Shown here: positions 24,576 to 33,662 of the stretch, piece by piece
Layout of the letters: each line of letters starts with the position of its first letter
Position numbering within the stretch: the stretch's first letter is position 1
DNA from: Bradyrhizobium sp. sGM-13
Lineage (GTDB): Bacteria; Pseudomonadota; Alphaproteobacteria; Rhizobiales; Xanthobacteraceae
Length of the DNA: 64,000 nt
Assembly (NCBI RefSeq): GCF_018398875.1
Contig: NZ_JAGWDK010000019.1
Coordinates: 62,001-126,000, forward strand
Direction: 5' to 3'
Notes under the pieces: generated by a model
Told to the model about the DNA's origin: nothing
Seen by the model: only the letters and a program-made list of their open reading frames with translations
Database searches by the model: none
Program-made: the position numbers and the translations under genes

Positions 24576-26813
24576 TCACCTCGCGACTTTCCGACGTGTC
24601 CCCGGGCGTCCGACCAGAGGACGGAGCGCGTTGACAATGGCGGATGCAAATTCGGGTTCGTTGATGTGGCGCCTGATGCGGATGAGCTGGCGGTTGCCGG
24701 TCTGGCGCACGCTGCGTTCCAGCGCTGTAAACAGCGCCGCGTCGGCTTCCGGATCCCAGAACGGCTGGTCAGGGGCGTCGAGCGCGGAGACGCCGCCTTC
24801 CGGCAGGAAGAAGCGCACCGGCCCGTCCATCCGGTTCAGTCTTTCGCCGATCCAGCGCCCGATGCGGTCGTTCTCTTCCGGCGTGGTGCGCATCAAGGTC
24901 ACCTGCGGATTGTGAACGTGGAATTTGCGCTGGCGGTAGCGTTCGGGAATGCTGTCGGGCGCACCGAAATTGACCATGTCGAGCGCGCCGGCCGAGCCGA
25001 TGAAGGGCACGCGGCTGCGGATGATCGCGCCAAAGCGGTCGTCGGTTGCCGGGAACACGCCGCCCATCAGGAGATCGCAGACTTCCGTCGTCGTCAGATC
25101 GACGACGGCCGCGAGCATTCCGGAATCGACCAGCTTTTCCATCGAGCGGCCGCCGACGCCGGTGGCGTGGAAGACGAGACATTCGAAGTCATTGCGGAGT
25201 TCGGCCGCGATCTTCTGCACGGCCGGTGTTGTCACGCCGAACATGGTGATGCCGACAGCGGGCAACGCAACCCGTGCGTCACGCTCGGCCGCGCTTTGAT
25301 TGTCGAGGCGCGCCTTCACCATGCCGGCGATGGCGTTGGCGCCGTTGGCGAGCACGGCACGCGAGATCGAGTTGAGGCCCTGCACGTCGGTGACCGAATA
25401 CATCATCGTGATATCGGCAGGCCCGACATAAGGACCGACATCTCCCGACGCGACGGATGAGATGATGAGTTTCGGCACGCCAACGGGAAGGCCGCGCATG
25501 CCGGGTGCGACCAACGAGGCGCCGCCGGAGCCGCCGGCTGAAATGATGCCTGCGACATTGCCTTGACGGCGCAGCCAATTGGCGAAGGCATCGGCCATTG
25601 CCGTCACCGACGCGCCGCGATCGGAGCCGAACACGCTTGACCCGCCGCGCCCATGGTTGAGCGCAATTTCCTGGGCAGAGACGTCGCAGGTGGAGAGCTT
25701 GCCGCTGGTGGACACATCGACCAGGCGCGTCCGCAAACCGTGACCGGCGATCACGTCGCGAATGAAGCGCAGCTCCTCGCCCTTGGTATCGAGGGTACCA
25801 ACCACGAGAACGACCGGTGGCCCGGACACGGTTTGAGCGATGGCACCGGCTTGGCGTTTCTGCCGTGCGACGTCTTCAATCCGGGTGACGCCCGTCGAAA
25901 GCGTGCGCGCGGCTGCCTCGATGCGCGCAATCGGTGCCGGCTGCGACCAGCGCGTCGGCAGCGTGGGATTGGAGATATAGATCCGGATTGGCGCCGTGGT
26001 CGGGGCGCGCGGCGGGGAGGGACGCGCCTTGTCCTCGGCGCCTGCACCGGTGGGTTCGATATCCGCTTCCAGCTCGGCGTGGACACCAACGACGCCAACA
26101 CCGAGCAGACGTTGCTGCAACTCGCGGTCGGCGGCAAGGCGCGCGGAGTCGATGATGCGATTGATGCGGCCATTGACCATGATCGCGACATTCTTCGAAA
26201 TCGCCGTGGCGACGCCGATATTCTGCTCGATCACCAGCACCGACATCTCGCCGTCTTCGGCAAGCCGCACCAGCATTTCCTCGACCTGGGCGACGATGAC
26301 AGGCGCAAGGCCTTCGGTCGGCTCGTCCATGATGAGGAGATGCGGATTTGTCAGAAGCGCGCGTGAGATCGCCAGCATCTGCTGTTCGCCGCCCGAGAGC
26401 TGGGCGCCGCCATGGGCCTTGCGTTCGGCAAGGCGGGGAAATGTCTCGTAGATGCGATCGATGGTCCAGGCGCCGCGCCGCATCCCGGCCGCCAGCCGCA
26501 GATGTTCGTCCACGCTGAGCGAGCGCCACAGCCGCCGCCCTTGCGGAACGTAGCCGACACCTGCTTGCGCGATCCGCGCCGGGCTGTGGCGGGTGATGTC
26601 TTCGCCGCGGACCCGAACCGAACCACCGCTCGCCCGCAGCAAGCCCATGATGGTCTTGCACAGCGTGGTCTTGCCCATGCCATTGCGACCGACCACGGAG
26701 AACACACCAGAATCCAGCGTCAGCTCGACGCCCTGCAGCGCATGAGAATGGCCGTAGTAAACGTCGAGGCCCCGGACTTCGAGCGCAGGTGCGGAGCGGC
26801 TGAAATCACTCAT
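24576..26813 (-). CDS. LivF-type ABC ATPase fused to a Tm-1-like/UPF0261 domain
   Basis: A 745-residue fusion. Residues 1-238 are a complete branched-chain-type ATPase: Walker A GRNGMGKTT (42-50), signature LSGGEQQ (139-145), Walker B LLIMDEPTEG (159-168) and IEQN. A Pro/Ala/Thr-rich linker (about 250-325) leads to a UPF0261/Tm-1-like domain (333-745) that opens with VVLVVGTLDTKGEELRFIRD and contains GSSVFGSDRGASVTA, GIISAGGSGG and HATGVGGRSMEKL. The start at 26813 overlaps livG by 8 bp. The ABC part should pair with LivG to energise the LivHM permease. The appended domain binds nucleotide in Tm-1 relatives and is probably enzymatic, which would tie uptake to the first metabolic step. Confidence 0.9.
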   Translation of the reverse strand: MSDFSRSAPALEVRGLDVYYGHSHALQGVELTLDSGVFSVVGRNGMGKTTLCKTIMGLLRASGGSVRVRGEDITRHSPARIAQAGVGYVPQGRRLWRSLSVDEHLRLAAGMRRGAWTIDRIYETFPRLAERKAHGGAQLSGGEQQMLAISRALLTNPHLLIMDEPTEGLAPVIVAQVEEMLVRLAEDGEMSVLVIEQNIGVATAISKNVAIMVNGRINRIIDSARLAADRELQQRLLGVGVVGVHAELEADIEPTGAGAEDKARPSPPRAPTTAPIRIYISNPTLPTRWSQPAPIARIEAAARTLSTGVTRIEDVARQKRQAGAIAQTVSGPPVVLVVGTLDTKGEELRFIRDVIAGHGLRTRLVDVSTSGKLSTCDVSAQEIALNHGRGGSSVFGSDRGASVTAMADAFANWLRRQGNVAGIISAGGSGGASLVAPGMRGLPVGVPKLIISSVASGDVGPYVGPADITMMYSVTDVQGLNSISRAVLANGANAIAGMVKARLDNQSAAERDARVALPAVGITMFGVTTPAVQKIAAELRNDFECLVFHATGVGGRSMEKLVDSGMLAAVVDLTTTEVCDLLMGGVFPATDDRFGAIIRSRVPFIGSAGALDMVNFGAPDSIPERYRQRKFHVHNPQVTLMRTTPEENDRIGRWIGERLNRMDGPVRFFLPEGGVSALDAPDQPFWDPEADAALFTALERSVRQTGNRQLIRIRRHINEPEFASAIVNALRPLVGRPGTRRKVAR

Positions 26814-27588
26814 GGCCGGCCCCCAGATAGAGTTCCTGCACCTCGGGGTCGGCTTCGATCTCGTGCGGCAGGCCTTCCTTGAAGACACGGCCGTTGTGCA
26901 TCATCGTGACGCTTTCGACGACGCGAAGCGCGACATCCATATCGTGCTCGATGATGATGTAGCCGATATGGGCGGGCAGCGAGGTCAGGATATCGATCAA
27001 TTCGCGCCGCTCGGTAGGTGACAGGCCCGCGGCCGGTTCATCGAACAGGATAAAGCGTGGCGCCCCGGCGAGCGCGAGCGCGATCTCGAGCTGCCGCTGC
27101 TGGCCATGGGCGAGTTCCGCGACCCGCTGCTCCCTGACCGATGCCAGATGCACCGCCTGGATCAGCGCCTCTGTCGCATGCATGAGGGCATCGTTCGCTC
27201 CCGGGCGCAGCGGCGAGAATCGCCCGCGCGAAACGCCGCGGCAGGCGAGGTAGACGTTGTCCCTCACCGTAAGGCCAGGGAACAGTGCTGATATCTGGTA
27301 CGTGCGGCGCAAGCCGCGCCTGATACGCTCGTAGGGCGGGAAGTGGGTGATGTCCTCGCCGAAGAACCGGATGGTGCCGGAGGACGGCGGAAAGTCCCCG
27401 GTCACGCAGTTGAACAGCGTGGTCTTGCCGGCGCCGTTGGAGCCGAGCACGGCGCGGCGTTCGCCCGGGCGAACCGTGATGGTGACGTCGGTCAGCGCCG
27501 CGAGCGCGCCGAACAGCCGCGTTACGCCGCGCAGCTCCAGCGCGGCGCCGGCGCCGACAGCAGAAAAGCGTGGCGCGGCGCTATCCAT
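26806..27588 (-). CDS. livG: Branched-chain-type ABC transporter ATPase LivG
   Basis: A 260-residue ATPase with Walker A GSNGAGKTTLFNCVTGDFPP, the LivG-type RTYQISALFPGLTVRDNVYLA segment (Q-loop TYQ), signature LAHGQQRQLEIALAL, Walker B FILFDEPAAGLSP and IIIEHDMD. The signature Ser is replaced (LAHGQQ, as usual for LivG). The start at 27588 overlaps livM by 8 bp; codons upstream in the frame duplicate livM antisense-free sequence and have no ribosome site. It works with the LivF part of the downstream fusion. Confidence 0.95.
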   Translation of the reverse strand: MDSAAPRFSAVGAGAALELRGVTRLFGALAALTDVTITVRPGERRAVLGSNGAGKTTLFNCVTGDFPPSSGTIRFFGEDITHFPPYERIRRGLRRTYQISALFPGLTVRDNVYLACRGVSRGRFSPLRPGANDALMHATEALIQAVHLASVREQRVAELAHGQQRQLEIALALAGAPRFILFDEPAAGLSPTERRELIDILTSLPAHIGYIIIEHDMDVALRVVESVTMMHNGRVFKEGLPHEIEADPEVQELYLGAGHE

Positions 27589-28663
27589 GGCCGTGGCCTC
27601 CGCCCGCGCGTTTATCGACGGCCGCTGCACCGCGGCGCCACCGCTCCCATAGCCCGATCACCCCGTCCGACGACCAGAACACGATAGCGAGGAAGCCGAT
27701 GCCGATCAGCAGCCGGAAGCGGTTGCCGTCGAGCCCTAACTTGACCAATAGATCGAGCGCGAAGGTACGCAGGATGACGAAAATGAAGGCGCCGATGAAG
27801 GGCCCGATGGGACGGGTGATGCCGCCGACCACGGCGATGATCAGGATGTCGATGCAGGCGCCGACGCTGACCGAGCCGGGCGAAATCTGCCGGTAGTTCC
27901 AGACCTGCAACACGCCGCCGAGTGCGGCGATGAAGGCCGCAAAGGCGTAGGCCGCCACGCGGTGCGCGTTGACGTTATAGCCGAGCGCCGCCATGCGGCG
28001 GGGATTGTCGCGCACGCCCTGCAGCGCGAGGCCGAAAGGCGCGCGCGAGACATATTGAACGGCGAAATAACAGAACGCCGCGACGCCCAGCGTGACGTAA
28101 TAGAAGGGGATGTCGGAGCGCCAGTCGACACCCCAGAATTTCGGCGTCGCGATGGTGTTGATGCCGGTGTGACCGCCGAAGATCGGCCAGTTCTGGTTGG
28201 TGAAATAGTAGAAGGCCGCGCCGATCGCGAGCGTGATCATGATGGTGTAGATGCCCTCGGTCCGCACCGCGAGCGCGCCGCCGAGCGTGCCGAAGGCAGT
28301 GGCCAGAATGAGCGCCATCGGCGTTGCGAGCCACCACGGCCAGCCGAGGCTGATATTGGTGTTGGCGCTCATGCCGAACACCGCGACCATGTAGGCGGCA
28401 AAGCCGGCGACGGTGAGCTGCATCAGGCTGACCATGCCGCCATAGCCCGCCAGGAACATCAGGCTGAGCGCGACGGTCCCGAGGATCAGCGTCGTGGCAA
28501 AGATCTCGATCAGGAAGAAGCCGTTGGCGATGAACGGCATGATCAAGAGGATCACGGCCACCAGCCAGACAGCCGGCTTGTTGAATTCCGGCCATGCCAA
28601 CAACGCCGCTCGCACTTTTGCCGGCTGACTAGTCTGAGGATGGGCGCCCTGGACCAACGACAT
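27581..28663 (-). CDS. livM: Branched-chain-type ABC transporter permease LivM
   Basis: A 360-residue polytopic permease of the LivM group. Blocks such as LMFLAGYGGMVSLMQLTVAGFAAY and LRTFALDLLVKLGLDGNRFRLLIGIGFL are shortened hallmarks (GYGGMVSLMQ near residue 70, LQGVRDNPRRMAALGYN near 235, PIGPFIGAF near 300). About ten membrane helices are visible. The ATG at 28663 is one base after the livH stop. With LivH it forms the membrane channel of the importer. Confidence 0.94.
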   Translation of the reverse strand: MSLVQGAHPQTSQPAKVRAALLAWPEFNKPAVWLVAVILLIMPFIANGFFLIEIFATTLILGTVALSLMFLAGYGGMVSLMQLTVAGFAAYMVAVFGMSANTNISLGWPWWLATPMALILATAFGTLGGALAVRTEGIYTIMITLAIGAAFYYFTNQNWPIFGGHTGINTIATPKFWGVDWRSDIPFYYVTLGVAAFCYFAVQYVSRAPFGLALQGVRDNPRRMAALGYNVNAHRVAAYAFAAFIAALGGVLQVWNYRQISPGSVSVGACIDILIIAVVGGITRPIGPFIGAFIFVILRTFALDLLVKLGLDGNRFRLLIGIGFLAIVFWSSDGVIGLWERWRRGAAAVDKRAGGGHGHG

Positions 28664-28664
28664 G

Positions 28665-29675
28665 TCAGCGCCTCGCAAGGAGGCCCTGCGGCCGCAGCGC
28701 CAGCACCAGCACCATGATCAGGAAGGTCACGACGATCGCATAAGTCGGGATGTAGACGGAGCCGAGCTGCTCGGCGAGGCCGATGATGACGGCGCCCAGC
28801 GCCGCGCCCGGGATCGATCCCATGCCCCCGACAATGACGACGACGAGGGAAGCGAGCAGAAAGCGGGTATCCTCGCCGGGCGAAAGCGACTGAAATGTTC
28901 CGCCGACGACGCCCGCGATGCCGGCAAGGCCGGCGCCAAGCGCGAACACGGCAACGAATACGAGCTGGATCGGCACACCGGTCGCCGCGAGCATGTCGCG
29001 GTCATCGACGCCAGCGCGTACCATCATGCCGACGCGGGTTCGGTTGAGCGCCAGCCACATCGCGATGCCGATCACGATCGCCGCGACCAGGATCACGAGC
29101 CGCACCAGCGGATAACGCAAATAGACCGCCTCACCCGACGATCTCACCGCGGTGACCAGCGGCAATTCGATCGGGCCGACCAGCCAGCTCGGCGTCTGGA
29201 TCTGATAAAAGTCACCACCGAAGGCCCACAGCATCAGATCGGCAAACACGATCGAGAGGCCGATCGTGACCATGGTCTGGCGCAGATCCTGCCCTTCCAT
29301 GCGGCGGAAGACGGCGATCTGCAGGACGATGCCGACCAGCGCCACACCGAGAAATGCGATGATGAAACCGAGCACCCATGAACCGGTCCAGGCGCTGATG
29401 GCGTAACCGATGTAGCCGCCGAACAGATAAAGCGAGCCATGCGCCAGATTGACGTTGCGCATCAGCCCGAAGATGAGCGTGAAGCCGCTGGCCACCAGGA
29501 AGTAAAGGCTGCCGAGCGTGATGCCGTTGAATAGGGCGTTGAGAAAGACCCGCTTCCTGCCGATCGCCTCTTCGAGGCCGGGTGGCCAGACGGCAAGGAT
29601 CAGCCACAACAGCACCGCGACCGCAATCAGCAGGATCAGCGCCCATGCCGGATGGCGTTCGATGAATCGTGTCAC
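28665..29675 (-). CDS. livH: Branched-chain-type ABC transporter permease LivH
   Basis: A 336-residue permease starting at GTG 29675. After an N-terminal helix, the LivH core appears: FNGITLGSLYFLVASGFTLIFG, VNLAHGSLYLFGGYIGY (the conserved NLAHG motif), ARVRAGVDDRDM-like MMVRAGVDDRDMLAATGV, and GGMGSIPGAALGAVIIG. It is the first gene of the livHMGF set, 128 bp downstream of the AraC regulator gene. Ligand unknown; such Liv-type systems in this group of bacteria import amino acids, amides, aromatic acids or urea. Confidence 0.94.
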   Translation of the reverse strand: MTRFIERHPAWALILLIAVAVLLWLILAVWPPGLEEAIGRKRVFLNALFNGITLGSLYFLVASGFTLIFGLMRNVNLAHGSLYLFGGYIGYAISAWTGSWVLGFIIAFLGVALVGIVLQIAVFRRMEGQDLRQTMVTIGLSIVFADLMLWAFGGDFYQIQTPSWLVGPIELPLVTAVRSSGEAVYLRYPLVRLVILVAAIVIGIAMWLALNRTRVGMMVRAGVDDRDMLAATGVPIQLVFVAVFALGAGLAGIAGVVGGTFQSLSPGEDTRFLLASLVVVIVGGMGSIPGAALGAVIIGLAEQLGSVYIPTYAIVVTFLIMVLVLALRPQGLLARR

Positions 29676-29803
29676 GGTAGCAGCCCGGCCGTCGCCATAC
29701 CGTCCTCCCAGACGCCGCGGCCGTTTCGGCTCGCGTTTGGGGCATCCTAGCGGCGCCGCGAACCTTGCACTTGATTGTCAGTATCTTTTCGCGCCGGATG
29801 CGC

Positions 29804-30631
29804 TCAAGGGCGCAAGACTTTGGCGGCGCGGCGGTATTCAGTCGGCGCCATCCCGACATTGGCTGCGAAGAAGCGGGTGAAACCGCTCTGGGAGGAGAAG
29901 CCGAGATCGAAGCCGATATCGGCGATCGGCACTTCGGTCGCGACCAGTGCGTCCAGCGCCTGTTCCATGATCAGTGTATTGAGATAGAGGTTCGGGGTGA
30001 CGCCGGTCTGCGTGCGGAACAGCCGGTAGAAGTGCGGGCGTGACAGCCCGGAGGCCCTCGCGATCGAATCCAGTTCGATCTCGGCGCCCGGGCTTTCGGA
30101 CATCAGCTTGATGGATTTGCGGACGCGAAAATCGGTGACGGCAGTGGCGGCGCGCGTCTCCTGCACCGGCTCGGACGTCTGCCAGCTTTCGTCATAACAA
30201 CTGTCGATCAACTGCCTGAGTTCGCAGTCGAGGCTGCTCAGCGAAGGTGCGCCGCACACCAGCGCGGCAGAGCGGCGAATATGCCTGTCGAGCGTGGCCG
30301 TGCGCTTGAAGCAGGTGCGGCCGAACCGCAGGCTGTGGGCCCGGGCCGCGTCGGGGGCGAACCATTCGGCGTTGACGTAAAGCACGAAGAAGATCGCGCC
30401 GTTCTCCATGTCCGTCGGGACAAAGTTGTGCGGTTCCCAGGGGTTGACGGCAACAATGGAGTCTTCCGCAAGCAGCCATCGCTCGTCGCACACATCGATG
30501 CGCGCTGGCGTTCCACCGACATGAAAAATCAGGTGCCCTTCGCGATGCGCGTGCATGTTGAAGGGGCGGTTCAACTGATAGACCGTCGCGCGACCGAACC
30601 GGCCGTGGAAGACGGCGAGAGCCTTGCTCAT
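29804..30631 (-). CDS. AraC-family transcriptional regulator
   Basis: A 275-residue regulator. The N-terminal cupin-like sensing domain (about 1-150) has RPFNMHAHREGHLIFHVGG and VNPWEPHNFVP. The C-terminal DNA-binding domain (about 175-272) has two helix-turn-helix motifs, ELDSIARASGLSRPHFYRLFR and PIADIGFDLGFSSQSGFTRFF, ending in the AraC consensus APTEYRR. A strong ribosome site (GGGAGGGAAGG) precedes the ATG at 30631. It lies between the binding-protein gene livJ-like and livHMGF, so it is the likely activator of the importer and catabolic genes. Confidence 0.92.
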   Translation of the reverse strand: MSKALAVFHGRFGRATVYQLNRPFNMHAHREGHLIFHVGGTPARIDVCDERWLLAEDSIVAVNPWEPHNFVPTDMENGAIFFVLYVNAEWFAPDAARAHSLRFGRTCFKRTATLDRHIRRSAALVCGAPSLSSLDCELRQLIDSCYDESWQTSEPVQETRAATAVTDFRVRKSIKLMSESPGAEIELDSIARASGLSRPHFYRLFRTQTGVTPNLYLNTLIMEQALDALVATEVPIADIGFDLGFSSQSGFTRFFAANVGMAPTEYRRAAKVLRP

Positions 30632-30727
30632 GCCTTCCCTCCCCCGGGATGTTCTTGTCTTTTCAACCAGCGTTCAACATCCGCCGCGAGAATGCAAGGG
30701 AAGATCAGATGCTGCCCGGCCGTGCTC

Positions 30728-30750
30728 GGGCCCCGGCATGACCGGGGCCC
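30728..30750 (-). terminator. Perfect GC-rich hairpin after the binding-protein gene
   Basis: GGGCCCCGG and CCGGGGCCC form a 9-bp perfect stem around the loop CATGA, 19 bp beyond the stop of the LivJ-like gene. No T-run follows on either strand, so it may be a Rho-assisted terminator or a 3'-end-protecting structure that raises the binding-protein transcript above that of the distal genes. Confidence 0.45.
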
Positions 30751-30769
30751 GTTCGCACATGCGAAGAGG

Positions 30770-32020
30770 TCAGTACTTCTTGCACTCCGGAACCGTCCGG
30801 CTCGGCAGCCCGATCTTGGAGAACACTGCCGGGTCGTAGCCAAGCGTCTGGTTCACGTTCGGAATGACCTTCACGACCTTGCTGAAGAGGGCGCCTTTGC
30901 CGTCATCCACCACTTCGGTGACGAAGTTGGTTCCGATCGCCTGGCGGTTGGAGTCGAGCTTGATCTTGCCATTGGGCGCGTCGAGCTCGATCTTGGCGAG
31001 GGCTTCCTTGAGCTTGGCCTGGTTGTTGCTGAGGTCGCCATTGACCTGACGCAGCGCCAGGATGAGCGCCATCGTCGAGTTGTAGTAGTTGGTGGCGAGC
31101 AGTGACGGGCTGGGGAACCGCTTGTTCGGCGGGAAGGCGTCCTGATAAGCCTTCACGAATTTCTGCCAGCCCGCATCCTCCCACGTATCGGCCTGGCCGC
31201 TCGCGGCGATCGTGCCGAGCAGCGCATTCTTGGCGTTACCCTTGGCGGAGAGGATGGTCTGGTCGACCATGATCGAGCCGCCCATCAGATGCGCCTTGCC
31301 GCCGGCCTGCTGATATTGGTTCAGGAAATTGACGGCATCCGCGCCGCCAAGGCCGAGATAGATTGCGTCGACGTCGTCGGGCAGGGCGGCGATGACGGAG
31401 GCAAAGTCCTTGGTGCCGAGCGGCACCCATTGCCGGTTGGTAACCTGTCCGCCGGCCCCGCAGAACTCGAGCACAAGCCCGAACACCTGGGTGTAGATGA
31501 ACGAATAGTCTTCGCCCACCGTTGCGATTTTTCGGTAACCCTTGGTTTCGTAAGCGTACTTGCCGAGGCCCACCTGCCACTGGGCGCCGTCCATGTTGTA
31601 GCGGAAGAAGTTCGGCGCCGGATCGACGTAAGTGGTTTCCTGCGCGCCGGAAGCAGCATTCACAAAGGTCAGCTCGGGGCGCGTCTTGGCAAAATTCTTG
31701 ACTGCGATGCCTTCGTCTCCGGACAACGGCGAGAGCAGGATCTGGACCTTGTCCTGTTCGATCAGCTTGCGCACGGCGCGGACGGCGGAGTCCGGCGTGG
31801 CATCCGTCGAAGCGATGACGAATTCGATTTCCTTGTCGCCGACCTTCTTGCCCAGCGTGTTGATCGCCGTCTGGTGCCCGCGGATTCCGTCCTCGCCGAG
31901 CACCGTATAGGTGCCTTCAAGGGTCGCGGTGACGCCGACCTTGATCTTCTCTTGAGCTAAGGCGGCGCCGGAAAGCAACAGGCTGCTCAGCGCGACAAGT
32001 CCCGCACAGCTTCTAAACAT
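30770..32020 (-). CDS. Periplasmic binding protein of a Liv-type ABC importer
   Basis: A 416-residue exported protein. The ATG at 32020 follows GGGAGGGG and gives a clean signal peptide (MFRSCAGLVALSSLLLSGAALAQ). The mature part begins EKIKVGVTATLEGTYTVLGEDGIRG and has the type I binding-protein pattern with INTLGKKVGDKEIEFVIAST and RKLIEQDKVQILLSPLSGDEG. It is the receptor for the LivHMGF importer encoded downstream beyond the AraC gene. The longer open frame upstream of 32020 is not supported by a signal peptide. Confidence 0.93.
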   Translation of the reverse strand: MFRSCAGLVALSSLLLSGAALAQEKIKVGVTATLEGTYTVLGEDGIRGHQTAINTLGKKVGDKEIEFVIASTDATPDSAVRAVRKLIEQDKVQILLSPLSGDEGIAVKNFAKTRPELTFVNAASGAQETTYVDPAPNFFRYNMDGAQWQVGLGKYAYETKGYRKIATVGEDYSFIYTQVFGLVLEFCGAGGQVTNRQWVPLGTKDFASVIAALPDDVDAIYLGLGGADAVNFLNQYQQAGGKAHLMGGSIMVDQTILSAKGNAKNALLGTIAASGQADTWEDAGWQKFVKAYQDAFPPNKRFPSPSLLATNYYNSTMALILALRQVNGDLSNNQAKLKEALAKIELDAPNGKIKLDSNRQAIGTNFVTEVVDDGKGALFSKVVKVIPNVNQTLGYDPAVFSKIGLPSRTVPECKKY

Positions 32021-32228
32021 CGAACCCCTCCCTTGTATCGCCAGTTTTTCTATAGGTCGTTCCGAAATCGTCATGCCCTTCACAATGCATTGCGACCGGG
32101 ACCGCCGGGCGAAAACTAGCCGATGACTGGGGCGACGCGCGCAGCTTCGCCTGCTGCAACTTGACCGGTAGTCTCATTTTGCATGCTGCGCCGCGACGAG
32201 ATGCCGAGGCTGGCGAAGCCAGCGGAGC

Positions 32229-33662
32229 CTAGCCGGTCCGCCCCCAGCCACGGAGCCAAAGCGCAGATGCGACGATGCCCCCGGAAACGATCGAGCCCGC
32301 GGCAACGGTAATGAAGAGCTCCCGCAATCCGCCGCCAAGATAGGCAACGACGAGCCAGCCAATTCCCGCCGCGACGAGTAGCCGGACGGTTCCCCCGAGA
32401 ACCGGCCACATCACGCGGCCTGCGCCTTGGCCTGCGAAATAGAGCAACATGCCGAGACCCGCCACGCCGTAGAAGGGCGCTACGTTACGGAAATAGATCG
32501 AGCCGGCGGCCAGAACCTCGGGCTCCGTGCTGAACAGCGTCAGCCAGGCGTGTGGAAATATCGTCACGACAAGTCCGAGGAGCTCGGTGACACCGGCCGC
32601 AAAAAACGCGGCAATCCAGGCGATGCGCTCCGCCCTCTTGATCTGGCCCGCGCCAATGTTGACCCCGACCATCGTGAGCGCCGCGCTGCCAAGCGCAAAG
32701 AGCACGGGAATCTGGATGTAATCGAGGCGGGACGCTATTCCGTAGCCTGCGATGGCGTCAGTGCCGAACAGCCCGACGGCGCCGGTGACCAGGACGACCG
32801 TCAGATTGGACTGAATGGTGCCGATGGCCGACAAGCCGCCGACGCCAAGAATATCGCCGAGCTGCCGCCACTTGATGAGGCGCACGGCGAACGGCAGGCG
32901 CAACGAGGCGCGGGCGGAGCGCATGTAGACGATCAACACGAGCGCACCGACGAGATAGTAGACGACGACGGCAACGCCGGCTCCCGCTACGCCGAGCTGC
33001 GGAAAGGGGCCCCAGCCGAAGATCAAGGCCGGTGAAAGCGGAAGCAGCACGAACACGCCCAGCAGAATGACGGCCGCCGGCGCGACCGTATTGCCTGCGC
33101 CACGAAGAGCCGCCGCCAGAAGGCTGACGATCCAGACAAAGATCGCTCCGAAGAAGACAACGTGGCCATATTCGAGAGCCGCGCCGAGGGCTCCTGCCTG
33201 ACCGCCGAGCAAGCGGTAGATGGCCTCGCCGAACAGCCATTCGGCGGCGGCAAAGATCACGCCGAAAGCAATGGCGAGAACGAGTGCGTTGAGCGCCAGC
33301 GCCTCGGCTTCCGCCACTTTGCCGGCGCCCATCGCACGCGCGATTGCCGATGCGACACCACCACCGATGCCGCCGTTCGACATCATCTGCATCAGCATGA
33401 AGACCGGAAACACCAGGCTGACGCCCGCCAGCGCTTCCGTCCCGAGAAAGCTGACGAAATAGGTCTCCGCGACCCCGACCAGGGTTTGCACGACCATGAC
33501 CACGAGCGTCGGCAGAGCGAGCGTCAGGAGCGTCGGCAGCACGGGGCCCTCGAGCATCGCGCTCTGCTTGACCTTTGCCGCTTCGTTTTCTTTCAGGCTA
33601 CTGCCGGCCACGGCCACCGGTCGCGGCAAGGAGGGTTGTTGGGGTGTCAGGGTTGTCATCAT
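32229..33662 (-). CDS. MATE-family efflux transporter
   Basis: A 477-residue inner-membrane protein with about 12 helices arranged as two homologous halves. Recognisable blocks are ALPTLVVMVVQTLVGVAETYFV, SNGGIGGGVASAIARAMGAG, GAIFVWIVSLLAAALRGAGNT and VGVNIGAGQIKRAERIAW, which match MATE cation-coupled drug exporters. Its first ATG overlaps the stop of the hydrolase gene (ATGATGA-type junction), so the two form one operon. The TetR-regulator gene with a strong operator lies directly upstream of that operon, suggesting inducible detoxification: hydrolysis plus efflux. Confidence 0.92.
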   Translation of the reverse strand: MMTTLTPQQPSLPRPVAVAGSSLKENEAAKVKQSAMLEGPVLPTLLTLALPTLVVMVVQTLVGVAETYFVSFLGTEALAGVSLVFPVFMLMQMMSNGGIGGGVASAIARAMGAGKVAEAEALALNALVLAIAFGVIFAAAEWLFGEAIYRLLGGQAGALGAALEYGHVVFFGAIFVWIVSLLAAALRGAGNTVAPAAVILLGVFVLLPLSPALIFGWGPFPQLGVAGAGVAVVVYYLVGALVLIVYMRSARASLRLPFAVRLIKWRQLGDILGVGGLSAIGTIQSNLTVVLVTGAVGLFGTDAIAGYGIASRLDYIQIPVLFALGSAALTMVGVNIGAGQIKRAERIAWIAAFFAAGVTELLGLVVTIFPHAWLTLFSTEPEVLAAGSIYFRNVAPFYGVAGLGMLLYFAGQGAGRVMWPVLGGTVRLLVAAGIGWLVVAYLGGGLRELFITVAAGSIVSGGIVASALWLRGWGRTG

